40,368 bases of DNA from NCBI GenBank assembly GCA_036271315.1, contig DATBAV010000025.1:1-40368 (forward strand). The letters run 5' to 3'. The translations under genes and the position numbers were made by a program. Position 1 is the stretch's first letter, and each line of letters opens with the position of its first letter. The notes beneath the pieces are model-generated. The model ran no database searches and was not told where the DNA came from. It was given only the letters and a program-made list of their open reading frames with translations. The stretch comes from VRUE01 sp036271315 (GTDB lineage: Bacteria > Actinomycetota > Thermoleophilia > Solirubrobacterales > 70-9). Positions 7,907 through 15,597 of the stretch are shown here, piece by piece.

Positions 7907-9526
7907 TCAGGCGCTGACGGTGGCCTTTGTTTCCTGCGCGCGCCGGTCGACGGCGGGATGCTCGCGGTGGATGCTGCGCCGCCGCCGCGCCTCGCTGAGG
8001 ATCGTGCCGAGCACGCGGAAGCCGTCGCGGAAGGTGTTGAGGTTGCTCTCGCCGTGGATGCGGTCGAGCTCGTAGCTCGGCACCTCGGTGATCTTCATCC
8101 CGGCCCCGGCGATCCGCAGGTTGATCAGCGTCTCCACCTCGAAGCCGGGAACGTCGAGCGCGATGAAGGGCAGGCAGCGGGCCCAGAAGGCGTTGTAGCC
8201 GTAACAGAGGTCGGTGAAGTGGGTGCCGTGCAGGAGGTTGGCGGAGCCGCTGAGCACCTTGTTGCCCATGCTGCGCAGGCCGGTGATGTCGGTGCTGCCG
8301 CCGCCGGGCAGGTAGCGCGAGCCCTTGGCGAAGTCGGCGCCGGCCTCGAGCGCCTCGACGAAGCGGGGGATCTCGGCCGGGTCGGCGGAGCCGTCGGCGT
8401 CGAGCATCACGACGAGGTTGCCGGAGACGGCGGCGAAGCCGGTGCGGAAGGCGTCGCCCTTGCCGCGACCGCTCTGTACGAGGACGCGGATCTCGGGGTA
8501 GGCCGAGCGGGCCGCCTCGATCGTGTCGTCCTCTGAGTTGCCGTCGACGAGGATCACCTCGTGCAGGTCCTCGGGCAGCTGCCTGAGAACGTGGCCGATG
8601 TTCTGTGCCTCGTTCATCGCCGGTACGACGACGCTGACTTTGGTCTTGCGGGTGGCGCGGCGATCGGGGCCGGTGTAAGGGGTGGTGTGGCGGGCGGCCA
8701 GGGCCTCGACCTCGATCAGCGGCACGCCGCCGACCTGGCTCGGGTTGGCGGCCGGTGCCTCGAGTAGATCGAGCGGGCGGGGCAGCATGCTGACCGGCAC
8801 GCCGATCGACTTGAAGGCGCGGACCAAGTCGAGCAGGCTCTCGTCGTCGGCGTGCTGGGTGCCGATCACGACGCGGTCGGCCTGGTAGCGGTCGACGATC
8901 TCGAGGGCGGCGACGCGGTCGGCCGGGTTGGCACGATCTTCAAACGGCTCGACGGTGCAGACGACGCTGGCGAAGGCGCGCAGCGGTTCGTAGCCTTTCA
9001 GCCGTTCCGCCGTCGCTTCGTCGCCGACCAGGACCCAGCGCTCGACCCTGTCGAGGCGGCCGCGCAGCGGCGCGGTCAGCACCCGGCCGGCGGTATCGAG
9101 GACGGCGAAGCCGACCCAGAGGGCAAGCTGCGAGGCGCCGTCGAGCGGCGTGATCAAGGAGGTGGCCCAGGCAAAGACCGCGGCCATCAGCAGGCGGATC
9201 ACCGGCCAGGCCATGCCGTCTTCTCCGCCGAAGGCGCTCTTCGGGGCGTTGGCGCCGTAGACACCGAGCATGGCGTTGACGGCAACCAGCAGCAGCGGCG
9301 CGACCGGGAAGGCTGGGAAGACGGCGACGCCGGCGATCAGGGTGACGGCGGCAAGCGCGACCGAGGAGGAAGCGAGGTCGACGACCGGGGGCAGCCACCA
9401 GCCGAGGCCGCGGCGAGCGCGGGGGAGACTGCCAAGGGTGGGCCGGTCCTGGACCAGGGCGCCGCGACGCGATTCAGCAGCGGCGGGAAAGGCGCTGTCG
9501 AGGGAGAGATCGGTCGAGCTTTGCAT
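7907..9526 (-). CDS. Fusion: polyprenol-sugar-transferase-like membrane/Rossmann N-terminus plus GT2 (dolichyl-phosphate mannose synthase-like) domain
   Basis: The 539-residue protein is the first gene of the glycan operon. Residues 43-150 hold about four membrane segments. Residues 163-272 form a Rossmann-like domain (RWVLVGDEATAERL through DRVVIGTQH to GVPVSMLPRPLDLL and VGGVPLIEV). This order and the closing VGGVPL motif match the N-terminal half of WbaP/WcaJ-type polyprenyl-phosphate hexose-1-phosphate transferases. Their catalytic domain is absent. Instead residues 296-500 are a GT2 domain (KVSVVVPAMNEAQNI, VILVDGNSEDDT, VVMLDADGSADP) of the polyprenyl-phosphate mannose/glucose synthase type. 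The likely role is loading a sugar onto polyprenyl phosphate for the GT-C-like protein encoded next. ATG at 9526 is 212 bases from the next gene upstream. Confidence 0.8.
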   Translation of the reverse strand: MQSSTDLSLDSAFPAAAESRRGALVQDRPTLGSLPRARRGLGWWLPPVVDLASSSVALAAVTLIAGVAVFPAFPVAPLLLVAVNAMLGVYGANAPKSAFGGEDGMAWPVIRLLMAAVFAWATSLITPLDGASQLALWVGFAVLDTAGRVLTAPLRGRLDRVERWVLVGDEATAERLKGYEPLRAFASVVCTVEPFEDRANPADRVAALEIVDRYQADRVVIGTQHADDESLLDLVRAFKSIGVPVSMLPRPLDLLEAPAANPSQVGGVPLIEVEALAARHTTPYTGPDRRATRKTKVSVVVPAMNEAQNIGHVLRQLPEDLHEVILVDGNSEDDTIEAARSAYPEIRVLVQSGRGKGDAFRTGFAAVSGNLVVMLDADGSADPAEIPRFVEALEAGADFAKGSRYLPGGGSTDITGLRSMGNKVLSGSANLLHGTHFTDLCYGYNAFWARCLPFIALDVPGFEVETLINLRIAGAGMKITEVPSYELDRIHGESNLNTFRDGFRVLGTILSEARRRRSIHREHPAVDRRAQETKATVSA

Positions 9527-9738
9527 GGGAGGGAGGGTTACCTTTTTTTGGGGAGATTTATTAGTGTTTTTTTGGCTTGTAACCGGCGAATTACCGGGTT
9601 CTTCCCCCCTATCGGCAGGGCCGCCCGTTCACGTTAGCGCGGAACGAAAAATGCATCGAGAACTTGGGTTACGGTCAAGGTGACCGCACTGGTTCAGACC
9701 GCGCCGGGTGAACGGTGACACCGCACCCTTGAACAGCG
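9527..9738. promoter_or_regulatory. Leader/promoter region of the glycan operon
   Basis: This is 212 bases between mcl and the glycan operon, both on the minus strand. It is far less GC-rich than the genes around it, with runs of T at 9543-9549 and 9568-9574. It should hold the operon promoter. A short perfect inverted repeat, CGGTCA-AGG-TGACCG, lies at 9672-9686 and could be an operator. There is no good Shine-Dalgarno within ten bases of the ATG at 9526. No clear -35/-10 pair can be assigned by eye. Confidence 0.4.
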
Positions 9739-10791
9739 CTACAAACCGTATGTTTCGGCCAGCTCGGGATCCTTGGCCGCGAGCATCTCAGCCAACTCGA
9801 CCATCACCTTGCACTGCTTCCAGGTGGCGTCGTCCTGCATCTTGCCGTCGATCATGTGAACACCGGCACCGTCGGGAATCGCCTCCAGCACCTTCTTGGC
9901 GAATTTAACCTCCTCGGGCGGCGGACTAAAGACCTTCTTGGCGATGTCGATCTGCACTGGGTGCAGCGACCAGGCGCCGACGCAACCCATCAGGAAGGCG
10001 GCGCGGAACTGGGTCTCGCAGCCGGCGGTGTCCTTGATGTCGCCGAAGGGGCCGTAGAAGGGCAGGATGCCGGTCGCCGCGCAGGCATCGACCATGCGGG
10101 CGATCGAGTAGTGCCAGAGGTCCTGCTGGGCGCTGACCCGGTCGGCCTCGGGGTTCTCCGGGTCGGTGGGGTCCTCCATCACCCGGTAGCCGGGGTGCCC
10201 GCCGCCGACGCGAGTGGTCTTCATCCGTCGTGAGGCGGCGAGGTCGGCGGGGCCGAAGCTCATCCCCTGCATGCGGGGGCTGGCGGCGGCGATCTCCTCG
10301 AGGTTGACCACGCCCTGGGCGGTCTCGAGGATCGCGTGGATCAGGATCGGCCGGTCGAGCTTCGCCTTGGCCTCGAGCTGGGCCAGCAGGCGGTCCACGT
10401 AATGGATGTCCCAGGCGCCCTCGACCTTGGGCACCATCACGACCTCGAGCTTCTCGCCGATCTCGGCGACCAGGGTGGTGAGGTCGTCGAGCACCCAGGG
10501 GCTCTCCAGCGAGTTGACCCGGGTCCAGAGCGCGGTCTGGCCGAAGTCGGACTCCTTTGCCGCCTTGATCAAGCCCTGGCGCGCGGCCTCCTTGCGATCG
10601 ACCGGGATCGCATCCTCGAGGTTGCCGAGCAGGATGTCGGTCTTTTCCGCGATGCCGGCGGCCTTTTCGACCATCTTCTCGTTGGAGAAGTCGAGGAAGT
10701 GGATCATCCGCGAGGGCTTGACGGGGATCTCGCGCAGGGGCTCGGGGGCGCCGATCGCCTGCGGCTGGAAGAAGTCTCTGGGGTTTCTCAC
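9739..10791 (-). CDS. mcl: HpcH/HpaI-family lyase, (S)-malyl-CoA / beta-methylmalyl-CoA lyase type
   Basis: The 350-residue protein belongs to the CitE-like/HpcH family of Mg2+-dependent CoA-ester aldolases. ILLGNLEDAIPVDRKEAAR carries the metal-side acidic residues, WTRVNSLESPW the arginine of the CoA/acid site, and MVPKVEG, HAILETAQGVVNLEEIAAAS and MSFGPADLAASRRM follow in family order. WSLHPVQIDIAKKVF closes the barrel. In the ethylmalonyl-CoA pathway this enzyme splits beta-methylmalyl-CoA into glyoxylate and propionyl-CoA, and can join acetyl-CoA and glyoxylate to malyl-CoA. The start is GTG at 10791 with AGGAG four bases upstream. The window also encodes the other pathway enzymes, which supports this assignment over citrate lyase beta subunit. 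Confidence 0.85.
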   Translation of the reverse strand: MRNPRDFFQPQAIGAPEPLREIPVKPSRMIHFLDFSNEKMVEKAAGIAEKTDILLGNLEDAIPVDRKEAARQGLIKAAKESDFGQTALWTRVNSLESPWVLDDLTTLVAEIGEKLEVVMVPKVEGAWDIHYVDRLLAQLEAKAKLDRPILIHAILETAQGVVNLEEIAAASPRMQGMSFGPADLAASRRMKTTRVGGGHPGYRVMEDPTDPENPEADRVSAQQDLWHYSIARMVDACAATGILPFYGPFGDIKDTAGCETQFRAAFLMGCVGAWSLHPVQIDIAKKVFSPPPEEVKFAKKVLEAIPDGAGVHMIDGKMQDDATWKQCKVMVELAEMLAAKDPELAETYGL

Positions 10792-10864
10792 GCTGCTCCT
10801 AGTTAGCTCGCTGTCGCCTGTAGGCCGAGAATCTACCCAAACGCCCGTTCGGGTGACCCAGGCT

Positions 10865-10909
10865 TCCGGTGCGCCTTATGCGGTCTATGGCCCCATAAGG
10901 CGTACCGGA
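10865..10909. promoter_or_regulatory. 16-bp inverted repeat in divergent promoter region (possible operator)
   Basis: The arms 10865-10880 (TCCGGTGCGCCTTATG) and 10894-10909 are complementary except at one position, where RNA would form a G-U pair. The spacer is 13 bases. It lies between mcl (minus) and the small coiled-coil gene (plus), 33 bases before the latter's ATG. A site in a divergent promoter region fits an operator for both genes. It could also be a leader hairpin. The short run TTTT at 10913-10916 is too weak to call it a terminator. Confidence 0.5.
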
Positions 10910-10942
10910 GGACTTTTGCGGGCGCCGCCGTAACTGGAGGGG

Positions 10943-11368
10943 ATGACGGCTGCGCCTGGCGACAGCACTGAGGATTGGCTGCTCCCCGAGCATTCGCGGC
11001 CGCCGCTGATCGGCGAGCTGGAGCGTCGGGTGGAGCTTGCACTGACGATGGCGCGGGCCTCTGAGGCGGCTGTGGTGACCGTCGGCGCCGCGGCGATCAG
11101 CGCCGCCGAGCAGGCCGAGCGCGCCGCCGGGTTGGCCGAGCAAGCCAGCGCCACCGCGCTGGAAGCGCAGGATCGCGTCGCCGCGATGACGCTTGCTTCC
11201 CCCGCACCCCCGCCGCCGGCGGAGCCCGGCGAGGGCAAAGAGGACGACAGCCTCAGCGACTTCAGTGCCCGGGCGGATCGCTTGGTGGCCCGGCTGCGAC
11301 AGCTGCAGCGGGTTCCCCTGCCGGCGCCCGCCAGCGGTCCCGCAGGCCGGCCGCAACCCGCCCACTGA
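10943..11368 (+). CDS. Small alanine-rich coiled-coil protein, unknown function
   Basis: The 141-residue protein is not one I recognise. It starts at an ATG directly after the ribosome-binding sequence GGAGGGG, which supports it as a real gene. Residues 22-80 are rich in Ala and Glu with a regular hydrophobic spacing (LERRVELALTMARASEAAV, then EQAERAAGLAEQASATALEA), as in a coiled coil. Residues 82-100 are a proline-rich linker, and a second helical part follows (ARADRLVARLRQLQRV). No signal peptide or cysteines are present. Its 3' end overlaps the 3' end of pabC on the other strand by 107 bases. A structural or scaffolding role is possible but unproven. Confidence 0.6.
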   Translation: MTAAPGDSTEDWLLPEHSRPPLIGELERRVELALTMARASEAAVVTVGAAAISAAEQAERAAGLAEQASATALEAQDRVAAMTLASPAPPPPAEPGEGKEDDSLSDFSARADRLVARLRQLQRVPLPAPASGPAGRPQPAH

Positions 11369-12050
11369 TCTCGCCGGGCGGCGCCAGATCGGCGCCGTCG
11401 AGCGAGCGCGCCGGCTCGACCCCGCGCACCGAACCGGTGAGGAAGACCTCGGCGCTCAGCAGGTCGTCGACTGTCAGTCGCTCCTCGCTGGTCGCGATTC
11501 CCGCGGCGGCCGCGACCTCGATCGTCTGCTGACGAGCGATCGAGGGCAGGATGCGCCCGTCCGTGGGTGGCGTCAGCAGTCGCCCGCGTTTGACGATGAA
11601 GAGGCTGGCCCGCGATGCCTCGAGCACCGTGCCGTCCGCGTCGAGAAGCAGCGGCAGCTCGCCCGGGGCCGCGGCCGTGAGCCGGTCGAGCAGGTCGCGG
11701 TCGGCCCACTTGTGCTCGCCGAGGCCACCGGCGACGACGTGACTGCGCAGGGAGGCGCCACGGTTCGCGCCGGGAAAGACGCTGCCGGGGTCGATCTCAC
11801 CGGCGCTGACGTCCAGTCGCAGCGCGCCGCGGACCGGCGCGACCGTGAGGCGCAATTTCCCGCACTCGATCCACCCGGCACGATCGGCAACCAGGGCCCC
11901 CGCGCCAGTGGGGAGGGCGCTGCGGTAGAGGGCCTCGACGCTCGTGGCGAGCCGCCCGAGATGGGCATCGAGTTCGACCGCCCGCCCGGCGAGGACGAGC
12001 ATGGTCTCGAAGACGCCCCTGCCGGGATCGGCATGGGGGAGTGCTGACAT
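11262..12050 (-). CDS. pabC: Aminodeoxychorismate lyase-type class IV aminotransferase
   Basis: The 262-residue protein is a fold-type IV PLP enzyme. GRGVFETMLVLAGRAVELDA, followed by HLGRL, is the family start. HKWADRDLLDRL contains the lysine that should bind PLP. DADGTVLEASRASLFIVKRG, then LLTPPTDGRILPSIARQQTI, is the cofactor-binding stretch. With pabB next door the likely reaction is cleavage of 4-amino-4-deoxychorismate to p-aminobenzoate and pyruvate for folate. Branched-chain or D-amino-acid aminotransferases share the fold, so the call rests partly on context. The ATG at 12050 faces the start of pabB. The C-terminal 35 residues overlap the opposing small gene and are low-complexity (AGEPAAAVAAGPPSD). 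Confidence 0.8.
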   Translation of the reverse strand: MSALPHADPGRGVFETMLVLAGRAVELDAHLGRLATSVEALYRSALPTGAGALVADRAGWIECGKLRLTVAPVRGALRLDVSAGEIDPGSVFPGANRGASLRSHVVAGGLGEHKWADRDLLDRLTAAAPGELPLLLDADGTVLEASRASLFIVKRGRLLTPPTDGRILPSIARQQTIEVAAAAGIATSEERLTVDDLLSAEVFLTGSVRGVEPARSLDGADLAPPGEISGRVAAGLRDRWRAPAGEPAAAVAAGPPSDPPGH

Positions 12051-13462
12051 TGCTGGATATCTTGCACCGGATGCCGGCCGATAGCCAGCCCGGGACTTTG
12101 CCGCTGGCTGTGCGCCGACTCGACTCGTCGCCCGATCCGGAGCGCGCCTTCGTCCATATGTATGGAGCGAGCCCGAACGGCTTCTGGCTCGACAGCAGTG
12201 CCGCCGGCGTGCGCGGCCGCTTCTGCTTCATGGGCGACAGCGAGGGGCCGCTCGCCGCCGTCGTCACCTACGACCTCGGAGTGGGGGAGGTCCGGATCGA
12301 GCGGCACGGCGAGGTGGAGGTGAGGAGCGAATCGATCTTCGAGTACCTCGGTCGCGAGCTGGCGCGGCTGCGCCAGTCCGGCGCCGACCTCCCCTTCGAC
12401 TTCAACTGCGGCTTCGCCGGCTACCTCGGCTACGAGCTCAAGTCCGAGTGCGACGGCGCCGCCGCTCACCGCGCCACGACTCCAGATGCTGCCTTCGTCC
12501 TCGCCGATCGCCTGATCGTTTTCGACCGGCAGGAGCGTTACACCTACCTGCTCAGCCTCACCGAGGCCGATCCGTGGATCGACGAGACCGAGCGGCGGCT
12601 CGCCACCCTGCCGGCGCTCGCCGAGCCCCGGGTCCCCGTCTCACCGCCGTTCCTCCCGCGCCGCTCGCGGCAGCGCTACCGCGAGGACATCGAGGCCTGC
12701 AAGCGCTACTTAACCGCCGGCCACAGCTACGAGATCTGCCTCACCGACACGCTCGGGACGGAGGCCCGCGCCGAACCGCTCGAGCTCTACCGGGCTCTGC
12801 GCCGGGCCAACCCCGCGCCCTTCGCTTCCTACTTGCGCTTCGGCGACCTCGCGGTGCTGAGCTCCTCGCCGGAGCGCTTTCTCTCGGTCGATCCTGGCGG
12901 TTGCGCCGAAGCGCGGCCGATCAAGGGCACTAGCCGTCGCGGCGCCACGCCCGCCGAGGACACCCGGCTTGCCGCCGAGCTGCGCGGCGGCACGAAGCCA
13001 CGGGCAGAGAACGTGACGATCGTCGACCTGATGCGCAACGACTTCGGCCGGGTCTGTGAGATCGGCAGCGTCGAGGTGCCCGAGCTGATGAAGGTCGAGA
13101 GCTACGAGACCGTGCACCAGCTTGTCTCCAGCATCAGCGGGCGCTTGCGTCCCGAGCTCGGCCCGCTCGACGCGGTGCGCGCCTGCTTCCCGCCCGGCTC
13201 GATGACCGGGGCGCCGAAGCGGCGCACGATGGAGATCATCGACGAGCTCGAGGGGGCGGCGCGCGGCGTCTACTCGGGTGCGATCGGCTGGTTCGGGCTC
13301 GGCGGCGCCTGCGATCTCAGCGTTGCGATCAGGACCGCCGTGATCCGGGACGGCGAGGCATCGGTCGGTGCCGGTGGGGCGATCGTGGCCGAATCCGACG
13401 TCGACGAGGAGCTCGGGGAGATGTGGCTGAAGGCGAAAGCGGTCACCTCCGCATTCAAGTAG
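12041..13462 (+). CDS. pabB: Aminodeoxychorismate synthase component I
   Basis: The 473-residue protein is a chorismate-utilising enzyme. From about residue 215 the catalytic domain is clear: RQRYREDIEACKRYLTAGHS, YEICLTDTL, SSSPERFLSV, RPIKGTSRRG, ENVTIVDLMRNDFGRVC, FPPGSMTGAPKRRTMEIIDE and RGVYSGAIGWFG. The lysine in PIKGT (K295) is the nucleophile of aminodeoxychorismate synthase; anthranilate synthase has PIAGT. It makes aminodeoxychorismate from chorismate and ammonia. No pabA glutaminase gene is in the window. The GTG start at 12041 would overlap the pabC start by ten bases. ATG at 12071 is an alternative that loses only ten residues. Neither has a well-spaced Shine-Dalgarno. Confidence 0.9.
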   Translation: MLTLLDILHRMPADSQPGTLPLAVRRLDSSPDPERAFVHMYGASPNGFWLDSSAAGVRGRFCFMGDSEGPLAAVVTYDLGVGEVRIERHGEVEVRSESIFEYLGRELARLRQSGADLPFDFNCGFAGYLGYELKSECDGAAAHRATTPDAAFVLADRLIVFDRQERYTYLLSLTEADPWIDETERRLATLPALAEPRVPVSPPFLPRRSRQRYREDIEACKRYLTAGHSYEICLTDTLGTEARAEPLELYRALRRANPAPFASYLRFGDLAVLSSSPERFLSVDPGGCAEARPIKGTSRRGATPAEDTRLAAELRGGTKPRAENVTIVDLMRNDFGRVCEIGSVEVPELMKVESYETVHQLVSSISGRLRPELGPLDAVRACFPPGSMTGAPKRRTMEIIDELEGAARGVYSGAIGWFGLGGACDLSVAIRTAVIRDGEASVGAGGAIVAESDVDEELGEMWLKAKAVTSAFK

Positions 13463-13628
13463 CAAAAGTTACTAATAGGCCGAACTTAAGCCGTTTTCCC
13501 GAAGTTGGCCAAATGTATGAATGAAGAAGTAGGACATTCGTACGTTCTTTCCGGTGACGCGAACCCCGGGCCGCCCTCGAGTGGGCGCTCACCCGACGGG
13601 TCCCTATCCAGTAAGGAGATTCACCGGA

Positions 13629-15005
13629 ATGAACGCTCAATCGACCTCACCACGTAGTTTGTTTGGCGTGGCCCTCGGCCTCGTGGCGTGCCTGATCCTC
13701 GTTGGCATGTCGCTTGCTTCGGCCGCGCAGGCAGCAACGACTTCCTCCGGCGTCCTCAACCTCTGCATCAAGCAGAGCGGTACGGGCAAGGGAACGGTCC
13801 GCCTGGTCTCGGCCAAGGCTCGCTGCAAAACCGGCGAGCGCCAGGTCGCCTTCCTGACCGGCAGCCAAGGCGTGCTCGGCGCTGAAGCCGAAAGCGGCGC
13901 GGCCGGTCCCACCGGTCCGGCTGGGGTTCCCGGCCCGCGCGGTGAAAAAGGCCCGCAGGGCGACAAAGGCCTGGTAGGCGCGCAGGGCCCCGTCGGCGAT
14001 AAAGGTCCGACGGGCGACAAGGGCCCGCAGGGCGACCCCGGCAACAAGGGGCCGACTGGCGACAAGGGTCCCAACGGCGATAAGGGCGCGACCGGCGAGC
14101 AGGGTCCGCAGGGCCCCGCTGGCGACAAGGGTGCGACCGGCGAGCAAGGGCCCCAGGGCGAACCCGGCGACAAGGGACCGCAGGGCGAGAAAGGCCCGCA
14201 GGGCGACCCAGGTGAGAAGGGCGCTACCGGCGAGCAGGGTCCGCAAGGCGAACCCGGCGACAAGGGTCCCCAGGGCGAGAAAGGCCCCCAGGGCGAGCAA
14301 GGCCCGACCGGCGACAAAGGCCCTGATGGCGACAAAGGTCCCCAGGGTGAAGCTGGCGACAATGGCGCGACCGGCGAGCAAGGCCCCGTCGGTGACAAAG
14401 GTCCCGATGGCGACAAAGGTCCGCAGGGCGAGGCCGGTCCCGCCGGTCCCGAAGGTCCGATCGGGCCGCAGGGTCCGGTAGGCGACAAGGGTCCGACCGG
14501 CGACAAGGGCGCCACTGGTGACAAGGGCCCGACCGGAGATAAGGGACTGACGGGCGACAAGGGCCCGACCGGCGACAAAGGTCCCCAGGGCGAACAGGGT
14601 CCTGCCGGTTCAGCTGCGGCCCACGAACTCCGCGGCAGCGGTGTCGTTGAAAACTCGATGGGCAGCCGGTTCTTTGGTCCCGCCATGGGCACGGGCTTCA
14701 ATTCGGAGACCGCCATTCAGGAAGTGCTGCTGTCGGCCGGAAAAGTCAGCAACTTCCGGATCTACCTGGAACATTCCCCAGGAGGCGTCGATAGCTACAC
14801 GTTCACCGTGCGCAGGGATCCCGCGGGTGTCGCCGCTCCGGTTAACACCGGAATGACCTGCACGATCAAAGGCAGTGCGACTAGCTGCGAAGACAAAGTT
14901 GACGCGCAGGCGTTTGCCGCCGGCGACGCAATTTCTGTCTTGGCGTCCGAGAACTCGAGCCCGGATTCCAGTCCGATGCTCTTCCGTCTCGACTACCAGC
15001 CGTAG
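13629..15005 (+). CDS. Secreted collagen-like protein with C-terminal beta domain
   Basis: The 458-residue protein starts at ATG 13629, ten bases after AAGGAG. The frame is open 25 codons further upstream, but that part has no signal-peptide character. Residues 1-35 are a signal peptide ending in ASAAQA. Residues 40-80 are a small Cys-containing module (LNLCIKQSGTGKGTVRLV, then CKTGE) common in actinobacterial secreted proteins. Residues 90-326 are 79 uninterrupted Gly-X-Y triplets, many of them GPX-GDK pairs with frequent K/D and K/E neighbours that would stabilise a triple helix without hydroxyproline. Residues 330-458 look like a beta-sandwich that could trimerise and bind a ligand. It should act outside the cell, as a fibre or adhesin. 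A strong terminator follows 24 bases after the stop. Confidence 0.9.
   Translation: MNAQSTSPRSLFGVALGLVACLILVGMSLASAAQAATTSSGVLNLCIKQSGTGKGTVRLVSAKARCKTGERQVAFLTGSQGVLGAEAESGAAGPTGPAGVPGPRGEKGPQGDKGLVGAQGPVGDKGPTGDKGPQGDPGNKGPTGDKGPNGDKGATGEQGPQGPAGDKGATGEQGPQGEPGDKGPQGEKGPQGDPGEKGATGEQGPQGEPGDKGPQGEKGPQGEQGPTGDKGPDGDKGPQGEAGDNGATGEQGPVGDKGPDGDKGPQGEAGPAGPEGPIGPQGPVGDKGPTGDKGATGDKGPTGDKGLTGDKGPTGDKGPQGEQGPAGSAAAHELRGSGVVENSMGSRFFGPAMGTGFNSETAIQEVLLSAGKVSNFRIYLEHSPGGVDSYTFTVRRDPAGVAAPVNTGMTCTIKGSATSCEDKVDAQAFAAGDAISVLASENSSPDSSPMLFRLDYQP
13896..14609 (+). repeat. Collagen-type triplet repeat region (79 Gly-X-Y triplets)
   Basis: The DNA repeats with a 9- and 18-base period, encoding GPX-GDK and related pairs such as GAT-GEQ-GPQ-GEP. 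A longer block (GATGEQGPQGEPGDKGPQGE and relatives) recurs from about 14130 to 14300, which points to internal duplication. No triplet is broken. The periodic sequence also leaves a long open frame on the opposite strand, which is a by-product. Confidence 0.95.
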
Positions 15006-15028
15006 CCGAGCCGGACATCGCCGCTGTG

Positions 15029-15058
15029 CCGCCGCCCATCCCTTCGGATGGGCGGCGG
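15029..15058. terminator. Strong hairpin terminator between convergent genes
   Basis: A perfect 13-bp stem (CCGCCGCCCATCC and its complement) closes a four-base CTTC loop. It is followed by TGTTT on the plus strand. It lies between the collagen-like gene and the lipoprotein gene, which face each other, so it can stop transcription from both sides. Confidence 0.85.
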
Positions 15059-15069
15059 TGTTTCGCGGG

Positions 15070-15597
15070 CTATTCGACCGCGGCGACTTGGCCCGAGTCG
15101 ACCAGTCGCAGGGCGCGTTTGAAGCTCGGGTCGAAGACCTCGACCTCGACCGGGGTGCCGGGATAGGCGAGGTAGACGCTCTGGGGGTTCTCCCGGTCGA
15201 AGTAGACGGTGGCGTTGCCGGGAGCGTGGCCAAGCGTGCCACCCGATCGCTTGCTCTGGCGGCGCAGGGAGGCAACCGCGTTCGGCTGCGCGTAGGTGCC
15301 GATGGTGAGGAAGTCGGCCCGCTTATCGCCGGCTTCGGCGTCCCCGGTCAGGTACCGCACGTAGGTGCGGTCCTTGTCGGGCCGGCTCAGCTCCAGCTCC
15401 GTGCCCTCCTGCTCGCCGGCCCAGTAGATCGGCGTCGTCCCTTTCGAGGCGGTTGTGCGCAAGGAGCCCGCGCTGACGATCTCGGCGCTACCTGCGCTGG
15501 TCGTCTGGCTGGTGCTCGAGTCCGAGCCCGAGCCACCGCAGCCAGCCAGCAGCGTCAGTGCCAAAACCGTCGCCACGGCAGTCGCCGGACGGCTCAC
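15070..15597 (-). CDS. Lipoprotein, unknown function
   Basis: The 175-residue protein has a lipoprotein signal: ATAVATVLALTLLAGC, with the lipobox LAGC at residues 17-20, followed by a Ser/Gly/Thr-rich tether. The mature part of about 135 residues (TTPIYWAGEQEGTELELSRP, then TYVRYLTGDAEAGD, then TVYFDRENPQSVYLAYPG) looks like a small alpha/beta or beta domain. I do not recognise the family. The start is GTG at 15597, overlapping the stop of the CAP-domain gene by four bases, so the two are co-translated. It should sit on the outer face of the membrane. Confidence 0.8.
   Translation of the reverse strand: MSRPATAVATVLALTLLAGCGGSGSDSSTSQTTSAGSAEIVSAGSLRTTASKGTTPIYWAGEQEGTELELSRPDKDRTYVRYLTGDAEAGDKRADFLTIGTYAQPNAVASLRRQSKRSGGTLGHAPGNATVYFDRENPQSVYLAYPGTPVEVEVFDPSFKRALRLVDSGQVAAVE

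Noticed and set aside
13896..14609. Possible CRISPR-like repeat array
   Set aside because: The repeats are in-frame collagen triplets of 9/18 bases without unique spacers of constant length; no cas gene is near.
13637..14716. 359-residue open frame on the minus strand, rich in SPxGPL repeats
   Set aside because: It is the mirror of the collagen triplet DNA. Periodic GC-rich codons leave the opposite frame open. It has no signal, ribosome site or family resemblance.
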